A DNA stretch of 16,251 bases. It comes from Gamarada debralockiae. Lineage: Eukaryota > Ascomycota > Leotiomycetes > Helotiales > Hyphodiscaceae. Position numbers and translations under genes: made by a program. Positions 1 to 8,706 of the stretch are shown piece after piece; position 1 is the stretch's first letter, and each line of letters starts with the position of its first letter. Where the stretch lies: positions 1 to 16,251 of the forward strand of contig NXFV01001013.1 in assembly GCA_002803225.1 (NCBI GenBank), read 5' to 3'. The notes below the pieces were generated by a model. That model had not been told where the DNA came from and searched no databases. It saw nothing but the letters and a program-made list of their open reading frames with translations.

Positions 1-179
1 GCTCTCGAGAGTATCGCGTCCTGCAAGTGTGAGGACACCTTGGGTAAGATGTTTCAGGTGGTTGAACTCGGGCTGACGGTGAATTTGGTGGAGCTGAGCT
101 TACGAGCCGGAGACGGTGGCGAGGAGGGCCGATGCGGCAATAACGGTGGTGACGGTGTCCCCCACTTTCAGGTGCGGCC

Positions 180-611
180 TTAACTTGGCCCGTCTACGCC
201 AATACTCCTAGTCAATACTCGAGTCGCTTTGCAGTACGCAACACAGGCGTCTGGGGATCGATGATAACTAAACTCGTCTAGCTGCAGCGACACTCTCTTC
301 CAGTGGCTATCCCAAGAAATGACTTTCGATTCATCAACCGTTCGAAGTTGTTTTTCGGTCATATTAGCCATGAGTCAACGCTCCGAATCATCCCATCTCG
401 GATTAGTAGTCTCTTTGTTACCTATTTGTTATTCGCGACAGGCACCCCAACTCCTGCTATAGCCGTGCTCCTGCGGACGAGACGTAACTTTCTTATGATA
501 ACACTGGCGAGGCTGTCCTGGAGCTGAGTTGAGGTCGTCGTCATCGCTAATCGTCGGTTGCACTGGCTCAAAATCCGAATCTTCGGAATCATCACCAATG
601 CCACAGTTGTT
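180..611 (-). pseudogene. Degraded acidic / Myb-SANT-like protein remnant
   Basis: Two minus-strand open stretches look like pieces of one decayed gene. The upstream piece (611 to 429) has no ATG and is acidic, with a DDSEDSDFEPV run and a DDDDLN run. The downstream piece (371 to 180, 63 codons) starts MANMTEKQLRTV and contains WDSHWKRVSLQLDEF followed by HRSPDACVAYCK. The spacing of the aromatic residues (about 20-23) and the RSPDAC third helix resemble a Myb/SANT repeat whose first and last tryptophans have changed. The two pieces are separated by stops in every simple joining, and I found no clean intron between them. A function is unlikely. The family call is by eye and weak; the acidic reading could be low-complexity coincidence. 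Confidence 0.3.
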
Positions 612-646
612 CTACCCGCGACTTCAAAAAAAAATTCATGACCTAG

Positions 647-1675
647 TCCAATTTTGAGGATGAGGATGAGGAAGAGGAAGACGAAGAGGAAGACGAAGAG
701 GAAGACGAAGAGGAAGACGAAGAGGAAGACGAAGAGGATGAGTTAGCTCACGAAGGCGATCTAGAGTGTAATTATAGAGAGGTTTTGGGTCCCTGCGGCG
801 TTGGTTTTGCCCGTTTCATTGGCATTGATCATGTTGAGTACAACGAAGCCCCAGAACTGGGAGAGCATTATAGGCCGGTCGTAAGTCAGAGAGAGGAAGT
901 TTTGTCTCTGGTTGTCAGTCACTACACTAAATGCGCGATCACAAAGGTGGAAGATAGATTGCCTGCTTTAAGTGGATTGGCACATGAGATCTGTCGAGTA
1001 CATGGAGGCGAATACCTGGCCGGCCTGTGGCGGGAGTCTCTTGTCCAAGGGTTGCTATGGGAGGTCGCAGAAGACTGTCGCTCTTCTCACCGGCCAGGGG
1101 AATATCGCGCTCCTACTTGGTCATGGGCCTCTCTAGAGGGTGAAGTTTCCCTTCCTGTCCTTGAGGAAGAATATATTATCTGCACTATTCAAGAAGCCAA
1201 TGTTCAACCGCGGACAGATGACGAGTTCGGGAATGTTACGTCTGGCATGGTTCGCATTTCCGCCAAACTTCATCGTCTCAATTACCGCCGTGATAACCGG
1301 CGAATCTTCTGGACCGGGTGGGGTCTAAAGGGCAATGACGAGAATGAGTGGATAGGACGTTCAAAGAGAAACTTTTTCAACCGCTCACACCACTTTTCTC
1401 TGAATTTCGATAAAAACATCACGAAAACCGAAGGGACGGCTTATTGCTTGGTTCTTGTGGCAAAAAGAGGCTCGCCTACTTTGATCGGAGGCGATTTCCA
1501 GCTTCGGGGGCTCCTAGTCGTTCCAACTGGAGACAATCCTGGTGAATATGTTCGAGTGGGAACGTTCAGCACACAAGGGCAGGGCTTCATTTACTATGTT
1601 GCAGAGAGTCCATATAGCTATCCGTGCCTGAGCTACAATGGTGAATTGGAATCGCACGTTATTGAAATCGTCTAA
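647..1675 (+). pseudogene. C-terminal fragment of a HET (heterokaryon incompatibility) family protein
   Basis: The frame is open from just after the TAG at 644-646 to the TAA at 1673-1675, without any ATG until about 1247. It carries the landmarks found after the HET domain in fungal HET proteins, in order: DRLPALSGLAHEI (near 955-993), YLAGLWRESLVQGLLWEV (near 1012-1065) and YRAPTWSWASLEGEV (near 1105-1145). The N-terminal HET domain itself is absent from the 646 bases upstream in all plus frames. Complete HET proteins trigger cell death when unlike strains fuse; this piece lacks the part that would act. The first 75 codons are odd: an acidic EEDE repeat, then a stretch I cannot place. A TAG at 644-646 could be a 3' splice site, so an exon of a rearranged gene is possible, but a 5'-truncated relic is more likely. 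Confidence 0.75.
674..733. repeat. 12-bp tandem repeat, five copies
   Basis: The unit GAGGAAGACGAA occurs five times head to tail without mismatch, flanked by partial GAGGATGAG units. In the HET-tail frame it reads EEDE repeated. Perfect identity suggests recent slippage and likely length variation between strains. Confidence 0.95.
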
Positions 1676-2160
1676 GGTATTTAGTTAGCGGTAGTTTGTC
1701 ATAGGGTTAGGGGTTAACAATGTTATTGATTTTGGCTAATAACTACTATACATCTTAAAGTAGCAGTTCCTGGTTTCAGAATGTAGTATCACCACACGAA
1801 TATCTAGGCGCTTCTATCTCAATTTGCTAGCTCCCTCCTCGAACTAACGGCAATGGCCTAGACTTGTGTCTAGACATAAGGCTACCCCAAGCTACATTGT
1901 GTGCTTACAATGCAATCGAGTGACTGTGGTCCATGTCTCTTGCCCTATTATACTGGCAGTAGGTCCTAGGGCCAGTAGGATCAGTTGACAGCGTATCATA
2001 TCAGGCCTCGCTTACATGCCCCTCAAGACCTCCTTCCTCTCCCCACTATAACCATTCGCATACGAAAGCTTTTTCACTTTGGATACTACAAGTTTTGCGC
2101 CAAATGATTCTGTATATTTGTCAAAAGGTATAGAAACAACACTACAAATCCTAGAGCCTG
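1676..2160. other. Intergenic, no gene seen
   Basis: No frame here has convincing codon use or a recognisable motif. It holds the 3' flank of the HET remnant and one telomere-like TAGGGTTAGGGG stretch near 1703-1714. Confidence 0.6.
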
Positions 2161-2164
2161 ATAC

Positions 2165-2265
2165 CATCAGCATGATTCCGCGACTGTACAACGAGCAGGA
2201 AGGTACCGTGTAGGGTTAGGCAACATCGGCACGACTCCGTAGCTGCAAGAAGAGCAAGCGTGGGA
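2165..2265. repeat. Two diverged direct repeats (about 45 bp)
   Basis: The stretch starting CATCAGCATGATTCCGCGAC (2165) recurs as CATCGGCACGACTCCGTAGC (2225). Similarity fades after about 45 bp. The differences seen are mostly C/T and A/G transitions, as expected of old repeat copies. Confidence 0.5.
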
Positions 2266-2394
2266 CATATGCAGAGTGAAATTGCATGAGTAACATGGTT
2301 CATACCAAGGTTCGGCTCTCGAGACTCTAGGATAGTCGAGGGAAGACAAGGCAGACTGTACTATGTCTGTGCTTGCTAACCATCCGTGAGATTG

Positions 2395-2697
2395 GCGGCG
2401 ATGCCGCATCAAACGGGAGTCACACCATGGTCAGTGGCTTCAAGAGATTCATGCAAATGCTAACAAGGCAGAATTCCATCAGCGATGGCGCGTCAAGCAG
2501 GAGTCACTCCGCGGTCCAGTGGCTTGGGGGAGATTCATGCAAATTCTAGCAAGGCAGAATTAAAATGGCGTCGACACTGAAACTATGGTAGCGAAAAGGG
2601 AATCAATTGAATAAGGGAGAAGTATGCGGCGGCGATGCCACGTCAAGTGGCTTTGGGAGGTTCATGCGGATCCTAGTAAGGCAGAACTACATCAGCA
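2395..2697. repeat. Three imperfect direct repeats of about 80 bp
   Basis: Copies lie at about 2395-2480, 2481-2562 and 2629-2697. Shared blocks in order are GCGATGCC/GCGATGGC, CGTCAAG-like, GGAGTCAC (copies 1 and 2), CAGTGGCTT, GATTCATGCAAAT and AAGGCAGAA. Copies 1 and 2 are adjacent. Copy 3 lacks about 22 bp covering the GGAGTCAC block. No ORF is preserved across them, so this looks like a decayed minisatellite or non-coding element. Confidence 0.7.
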
Positions 2698-3041
2698 CTA
2701 GTACTCAAACGGTACTGGTAAAAGGAGTAAAGGATCAGGGTTAGGATATATATGTATCTATACGGTATCCAGAGGAGTCAGGCCAGATGTACGTGAATAT
2801 GATGCTTTGTCCGATCCTCGGAGGGTAAAGCCGTCGATGCCTCTGCCGCTAGGAGCTGTTCCCTTTTCCTTGGCGCATTCGCTGCTGCAAGGATCTCACT
2901 GTCGCCAGCGTACATCGGTCACAAAGCCACTCCGAACGCAACTTTGCGGCCAAGAGGTCCCTTGGCTGCATGAAAATTTCTCAGTGAGGAACCTCATCCC
3001 TCTAAGGTAATTTTTCCTTGCAGAGCAATCGTCGGAGCTCA
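2698..3041. other. Intergenic, no gene seen
   Basis: Short open frames exist on both strands, but none has a recognisable motif or biased codon use. A third telomere-like GGGTTAGG occurs near 2739. Confidence 0.5.
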
Positions 3042-3568
3042 TCATCCGAAAAATTCGAACCAAACTGTGGCAACTGATTCGAGTGTTACTTGGCATCGAG
3101 AATGCTGTACAGCTGCACCGATTCCGAGAGCGAGAATGAGTTTGTTCGTCTTGTAGACTGTTTCGTAGACAAAAGAATGTCCAGGGCGGGTGAAAGGCTC
3201 AGAAGGAACATAAGTACCCTTAGATTCACCATCAGAGTTATCTTCCAGGAATGTTCTGGAATGTTGTATTATGCGATTGCCACGGAACTGCGAAACATGA
3301 TGTCCCAAATGTTGCTGAGTAGCTGGTCCATTGGAGATGCAAGCGTATTATTCATGATTCCAAAATTGGTAGTTTCATTAGAAAATTGGGTGTACGGTGC
3401 CACGAATGAGCCTTGCATAAAGGTACGAGCCCCTGGGTTGGTTGGGTCAAATTGGACGTTAATACTCGAGTCGAAAAGCGTAGACAGCGCCAGACCATTC
3501 CTCCCAAGGTGCTGTGGGAGCCAACAGTAGGAAAAGAATTCTCTGATTACTTTTTGTCGCAGTCCATT
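3042..3568 (-). pseudogene. Frameshifted remnant of an uncharacterised fungal membrane protein
   Basis: The minus strand is open without an ATG from 3568 to 3269. It contains NVQFDPTNPG, then NETTNFGIMNNTLASPMDQ, then LLSNIWDIMFRSSVAIA, ending at a TAA. Just before that stop the reading continues in another minus frame (3347 to 3042) with TYVPSEPFTRPG, a stretch ending FVYETVYKTN, and a hydrophobic KLILALGIGAAV. This order (glycosylation-type NET/NNT sites, an IWDxMFR motif, then a Tyr-rich linker and a membrane segment) resembles the last extracellular part and final membrane helix of large multi-pass proteins common in ascomycetes. I do not trust a family number from memory. The frame change and lack of a start mark it as a relic. 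The plus-strand ORF over the same bases is its shadow. Confidence 0.5.
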
Positions 3569-4266
3569 TCAAGAAGAACGTGAAGTACTTTATCCACTTG
3601 TAATACATCATTGCCTATGTCAGACGAATTCGAGGTCCAGCTAATAGTGGATGTCGCAGGTTAGAACGTAGCAATCTGTTGTGTTAAGTTGACAGGGTAT
3701 TCTGACAAGGCAGGTTAAAGAGTACAAAAACGAGTAGCAACGACCAAACCCGTATATCCTGCCGCATCTTTCCACGATGCATAGCGTTGAGTAATTTCAT
3801 GAGCTGTTGGTATGACTATGGCTCTGCAAAGACGGATTTGGACGTGCAGTGTAGTCTCAACTCCAATATCGAGAGTGTTATGACGACTCGCTGCGATATA
3901 TGGATCGAATGTGGCAGGTAGAGCTGGAAATGGAGTGCGGCAGTAATTCTAGGGACGAGTGTCGTTTCATTTCTTCAGGCGTTTGGACACGATGAGTGCG
4001 CAGCTGACGTTAATTCAAATATGCTTTTTGTGATTGCTCTTCCATTAATAAATTCCCCTACTTAAACATAAATCGCTCGAATGCGGCGCGAACTCACCTT
4101 TGCTCGAGTTGTTCCTTTAATTAACATCTTACGTTACATTTCCTATTCTTATAATTCATACGAATCTTGTATATAAAGTTAGGTAAATGCTCTCAATTAA
4201 TATAACAGCTACTCTATCAACTTCTACTCCAACAGGTCTCGTTTCTATGTTTCAAACAAAGACTCC
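3569..4266. other. Intergenic, no gene seen
   Basis: No reliable coding frame. The upstream part of the membrane-protein relic may extend here on the minus strand, but I could not recognise it. From about 4020 the DNA is AT-rich and is probably the 3' flank of the hydrolase that ends at 4267. Confidence 0.5.
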
Positions 4267-5615
4267 TTAAAGCCCGTGCTCGCTCAACCAGTCGGTGATA
4301 GCTTTGTACCCCTCAAGAGCGTTATTATGGAAGTTGAGACCGTGGCCAGTTTTCGGCAAGATGGTAGCATTGAAGGCCTTGGATCCGGCAAATACCGATC
4401 TCGCTGGCTGATAATTCACGCCGGGGCAGTAGCCATTACAAACTAGAAAATCGTATTCACCGTTTTGAATCTATTCAAAAGTTAGCAGGTTGAAATATAG
4501 AGATCTTGAAGAATACATACAAAGACAGGGCCTTGAAAAGCAGTAGCGTTGGAGTTGAACGAGGCAATTGAAAATAGTTCGGTAATTGCAAGCGGTGCTT
4601 TGATGCTATCGGCGTACTGTACCGCATTCCAGGAGTATGTTGGTTCCTTGAAGAAGCTACAACAGATTAGTGGTGAACTCGGAAGGAAGGGACAGTGGCA
4701 AGTTTACCAATTGATGTTAGCGTAAATATCAGTCCATGTCAAATATCCCGTATCCAGATAATTCCACTTCTTATCTTGGACAGAGGCAATGCGCGGCGCC
4801 ATTGCTTCCGTGATAACCTGAAAGTTCTGTGCAAAAGCGAGTCCAGTCAAGACTACAGCATCGGCAATGTCCGGCGCTCCTGCAACGGTGGCTGTTGAAA
4901 TAGCTGAGCCGTACGAATGGCCAACAAAGATGATCTTCTTGGGAATACCAATTATGCCCGAATATTTTCCGGCCCGAATCTGTCTGGCAATCTGGCCCAG
5001 AATATTGACTTGTATTGCGCCTTGATTCACAAATCCTGATAACCTGCCAATCACAATTAGACCAATATCTGAAAGCAGTGACGGTCAACTCACGTCGAAG
5101 ACTTTCCTGTCCCGAGGCGATCATATAAGAAGATCGAATATCCTTGCGAGATGGCGTACTGGGCGAAGTTGTATTTTTCGGGCTGGAACGCGGAGTTCCA
5201 ATACCTGCAGAGGAGATAAGCTCAATCCACAGTGCTATCAATGTCAGTGTCTCCTTTACCGTCTATCGTAGCCTATCCCGTGAGTAGCCAGCAGGACGTT
5301 TCCAGATTTTTCCGCGTTTGTCTTCGGAGAGCAGAATGTTCCCGAAATGGTGTATTGTCCGTTGAGGTCGACTGAGCCGTTGATGGGCGATGAAAAGTTG
5401 GCAGACGATCTAGAGGATGTAAGGGAGACGAAGTCGATCAAGCCGGCGTTATCTGTCCACTTTGGTGCAACCCAATTGATTCCTTCCGTAGAGACCGATA
5501 CTGGTATATTGTAATCAATGCAATTGGCGTTGGCAGGAGTATAAGTGTTAGGTATGGCTTCCGCACCGACTTTACCCAGCGTCCCAGCAAGAAGTAACAG
5601 GAGAAGAGATGCCAT
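4267..5615 (-). CDS. Secreted alpha/beta hydrolase, five exons
   Basis: Likely an extracellular serine hydrolase (esterase-like; substrate unknown). Exons by my splice calls: 5615-5260, 5204-5094, 5043-4708, 4656-4521, 4470-4267. The introns are 50-55 bp, GT..AG, three with CTAAT/CTAAC branch sites, and the joined product is 380 aa. Residues 1-20 (MASLLLLLLAGTLGKVGAEA) form a signal peptide. THGIG (111-115) gives the oxyanion region, FFYDRLGTGKS (144-154) is the strand-loop typical of this fold, and GHSYGS holds the nucleophile Ser199. The likely acid is Asp320 (NGEYD) and the base His356 (GHGLNFH). Several NxS/T sites fit secretion. It is related to the hydrolase at 6812-8027, which shares the THGxG, YWN, FFYDRLG, GHSxGS and VLTG blocks. 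Splice sites are inferred by eye; the family is secure, the substrate is not. Confidence 0.88.
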
Positions 5616-5742
5616 TGTCGCTTAAGGTGAGTCGAATGTAATGATGTTTGGGGAGGATAGAGAGGTGCGGAGGTATGAGATGCCAATGTTGTATTTTGAT
5701 GATCTTTGTGATGTGCATAACTTCAGTGGTCTTGTGGCAATC

Positions 5743-5749
5743 TTATATA
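5743..5749 (-). promoter_or_regulatory. Candidate TATA box of the five-exon hydrolase
   Basis: TATATAA on the minus strand lies 128 bp before the ATG at 5615. Position and sequence suit a fungal core promoter; it is not proven. Confidence 0.4.
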
Positions 5750-6303
5750 AATTGATGCGGATGCCGAAGTCGAGCACATCCAAAGCACTGCAATCCCCTT
5801 CATGCCCACTCGGCGTCATTGGGGCATAATTCCTGCAGTGTGAACAATCTTATCCTAGCGCACATGGTTGAGGAACGAAGTATACACATCTTAATTTGGA
5901 ATTCATGTAGTTAGTACCTGGCGTGACGTCTCTCGGATTCGCCGGTCAATGGCAGGAGTGCGACTCTGTGATTTTGCGGTCAGCGTCGACATACTCATAA
6001 ATACGAAATACGAAAGCGGCCTTAGAACAGAGACGACTTAAGGAATTCCAAATATTGTATCTTATTTGCAATGCGCGGGCTTGATACGTGAACTAGCCTG
6101 GAATGTGTGACTCCAGATGAGTGACGTATGACCTACTGCAAGGAAATGAATTATTATACGAGTACGCCTAAACGAATACGCTCAAGTTTACATGAGCGAT
6201 CCTGCACTTTTGCGGCTAAAGACCCTAGCCACAATTCCTGCAATGAGGTTTAGGTCGATCTCGCGCTCTAAGCCTCATTGACGAATGATTCCCCACGATC
6301 TGA
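5750..6303. other. Promoter-side intergenic region, no gene seen
   Basis: This is the upstream flank of the minus-strand hydrolase. Short ORFs on both strands lack motifs. I see no repeat or RNA gene. Confidence 0.5.
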
Positions 6304-6581
6304 AGTAAGCTGCCAGACGCAAACCTGACATTTGTGTCGGTTTGGCGTGGAAGCAACTACATTGTTGAAGAAGAGCAATTCGAAGAGCTCAAGATGGGGA
6401 GATATTATCCTGTTAATATTGGCGACATTTTCAACTTCAAATATCAAGTAGTAGGAAAGTTGGGTTTCGGCGTTGCCTCCACAGTGTGGTATCGCGAAAC
6501 ATGCGCGCCTCTCAAGTCCCAACACCTAATCTGCTCTGTCTTCATGTATACAGGCACAAACTTGTCAGAAGGGAGGTTTAA
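6304..6581 (+). pseudogene. N-lobe fragment of an SRPK-like protein kinase
   Basis: The frame contains EEEQFEELKMGRYYPVNIGD followed by KYQVVGKLGFGVASTVW, the start of the kinase domain of fungal serine/arginine-protein-kinase-like enzymes, including the glycine-rich loop GKLGFGVASTVW (about 6454-6489). A likely intron follows the TG of the last Trp codon: donor GTATCG at 6489, CTAAT branch site, acceptor TACAG ending at 6553 (65 bp). Spliced, the frame continues only HKLVRREV and stops at 6581. No upstream ATG precedes the kinase match; the first in-frame ATG is at 6394, inside it. The ATP-binding Lys, catalytic loop and C-lobe are absent, so it cannot be an active kinase. It sits between two minus-strand hydrolases and is probably debris from duplication or rearrangement. 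Confidence 0.7.
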
Positions 6582-6811
6582 TGAGGTATGATGATGAATT
6601 GATTGAGCCTAGGTCTAAAAGAAGAGAAAGAAGCTTCGTGAGAAGCATTTTATGTACAGTAGTAGTGCTAGTAGCAGTGGAATCTCTGAGGTGGAGCATG
6701 GGCGTCTGACAAAACACGTACAGTTTTCGTCTGCTATTACATTATCAATCCACCATTCTTATGAAACCTCTACATCCTAAAGGCTGCTCTGCGTAACAAA
6801 AGTTATTGCCA

Positions 6812-8027
6812 TCAGAACCCATTCTTCTTGACGAAGTCTTGAATATGCTCATATGCGCCCGGTGCTGCATAATGATAATTCAAGAAATGACCAGAATCTG
6901 GCGCGAGATACCAGTCGGAGCCATTGCTCGCCGCCGGATAAAACTGATCCTTAACAGCTGCAGCTAGATTGTATGGCAATAAACAATTGCTGTCACAATT
7001 AAGCAAGTCGTTCGCGCCGTTCACCACGTCAATTGGATCGGTGAAATTCGTGGCGTTTGCGAAAAGTGAAGTGGATAGTAAGAATTCTCCAATGGAAATG
7101 GTCTGCTTTGTAGCTTCGGCGATATTGAGCAATGCTGGGTCAAAACCTGGCGCTCTGAAGAAACCGAATTGGATGCCTTCGATGTTATTGCCGGTGAGGT
7201 AGCCATTAGACAGATTTGATAACCGAAGAGGTTGGTTTTGTGAGGCAATCACCAGATCGAAAGCTAAATCCGAGAAGTATACCGCTAGTAGATGCCGAAA
7301 AGCCAGTCAAGACCGCTGCGTCGAAATCGTCTGGGTGTTGCACTGTGACTCCCAGCGATACAAAGCTGCCGAAGGAGTGGCCGACGCCGACAACGTGCTC
7401 GAAAGCGTGACCCGAAATGCCGCCTGTGCGCAAGAGCTGAGTGAGTTCATGAGCTATGGCAACTTGGAGCTGCGGTTGCACGATCTGGACTGGGTCTGGA
7501 TGATCAGAAAGACCAGAACCAAGGCGGTCGTAGAAAAATGTTGTGTATCCTTGTTCGGCGGAATAGTCGACGTAAGAGTAATTTGGTGCGATGTTCCAGT
7601 AACTTCGGTCGCATCCCAAACCGTGTGTAAGAAATTGGACTGTTGTAGCATTGGTCTGGTCGTTGGGAAAGCAGAGCTGCGAGTAGATGCCAAACGTTCC
7701 GGATACATTGTTGGCACCCCCAACGACCCGCGTGGCTAGCGTGGAGTTTATTTGAAAGCTCTCAACGGCAAACTCAGTGAGTGAAATCTGATTAGCAGGT
7801 TCTGAGGTGTTGAGGTGAATGTTCTTCGCTGACGCTGTAACGTCCACCGTTCCCGAAATGCACAGAGCATAACCACCTGCCGATGACTCAATCCTAGGAT
7901 TCGTAAACCCTTTCGTATAGCCAGCTGGAACGTTTGTGAAGCTAGGTTGATTTGTACTCGAAGATGTAGGTACAGCACATGCATAGGCTGCCAATGCGAT
8001 CATGACGAAGAGGTTGGACGAAACCAT
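6812..8027 (-). CDS. Secreted alpha/beta hydrolase with an apparent frameshift (possible pseudogene)
   Basis: It belongs to the same family as the hydrolase at 4267-5615 and has no introns. I start at the ATG at 8027, which has A at -3 and opens a clear signal peptide (MVSSNLFVMIALAAYACAVP). An in-frame ATG at 8114 would add 29 residues ahead of it. Visible are THGLGCDRSYWN (134-145), FFYDRLGSGLSD (164-175), GVGHSFGS with nucleophile Ser218, and HPDDFDAAVLTGFSASTSGI ending at residue 250. The matching continuation (SDLAFDLVIASQNQPL onward) is in a different frame from about 7273 down to the TGA at 6814-6812. It carries NGANDLLNC (probable acid) and DSGHFLNYH (probable base). No plausible intron bridges the two without deleting conserved residues. 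Either the copy is dead or one base is wrong in the assembly. Read past the shift, the product would be about 404 aa. Confidence 0.75.
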
Positions 8028-8123
8028 ACTTGTGATGATTAATTTGGGGTTTAAACAGAAGAGACACAGAAGTAATTGTAGACGTGGTTCAAAATTATTA
8101 TGAAGACGACTCATTCTAACTAT

Positions 8124-8133
8124 GTATATTTAT
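8124..8133 (-). promoter_or_regulatory. Candidate TATA-like element of the second hydrolase
   Basis: ATAAATATAC on the minus strand lies about 100 bp before the ATG at 8027 and only about 10 bp before the alternative ATG at 8114. This favours the 8027 start. It is a weak match. Confidence 0.25.
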
Positions 8134-8202
8134 CCCCACCGGGTCAGTGTGTGAATTCGGAACGCTCTTAGCATCGCGTCCTCATCTGTAAGCGCTTAAA
8201 GT

Positions 8203-8224
8203 GAGCGAAAAGGGCTTTTCGCTC
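8203..8224. repeat. Perfect 10-bp-arm palindrome upstream of the second hydrolase
   Basis: GAGCGAAAAG, two bases (GG), then CTTTTCGCTC: an exact inverted repeat of 22 bp. It lies about 176 bp before the ATG at 8027, a position where a dimeric regulator could bind. No known site is recognised. Confidence 0.85.
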
Positions 8225-8706
8225 TGATGTTATTAAGAATACGCTGAATGCTACGAACTCCGGCTCTCTGTGGCAGCATCTGAGTCTTCATGGTTGCTAT
8301 GGCAGACGGACTATGTTGACGGCTGATAAGGATACGTCCCTGTAGATGAATTTGAGATTATGCCCATAGTAAGCTACTGCTACATCTGAACCTGCGCGAT
8401 CTCGGACTTGCCCGCTCGTCAAGAGTGTAGTCACGCCGTCAACTCTTAAAGCGCCTGAATAGATCTCAAATCATTTGACGACCATCATCATCACTACTAC
8501 CATTTTCTTAGCAGTTCATCCGTGCACAGCCGTCGTGGCCGTTCCATACGAGCTCTCTCTCCACTTCTCGAGCCACAAGCGGAGATCCGAATACGCGTTT
8601 CGTAGCAGCGTCGTCAAATCACAAATTCAGGAACGGAGGGGTAGGTACTGGCTAAAAATGCAGTTAGCATGGCAGCGACTAGCGGCATGCCAGAAAGGGG
8701 AAATTA
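8225..8706. other. Intergenic, no gene seen
   Basis: A 99-codon plus-strand frame (8475-8774) begins only at TTG, has no motif and runs into the transposon end, so I do not call it. No RNA gene or repeat is recognised. Confidence 0.5.

Noticed and set aside
3090..3530. 146-codon plus-strand ORF
   Set aside because: It begins at TTG, has no motif, and lies antisense to the recognisable membrane-protein remnant.
4771..5241. 156-codon minus-strand ORF inside the first hydrolase
   Set aside because: It crosses intron 2 in the wrong frame; the true exon frames carry the GHSYGS and FFYDRLG motifs.
7259..7277. A GTATAC...TTTAG intron to explain the hydrolase frame change
   Set aside because: It would be only about 19 bp, well below the 50-65 bp introns nearby; longer alternatives delete conserved residues.
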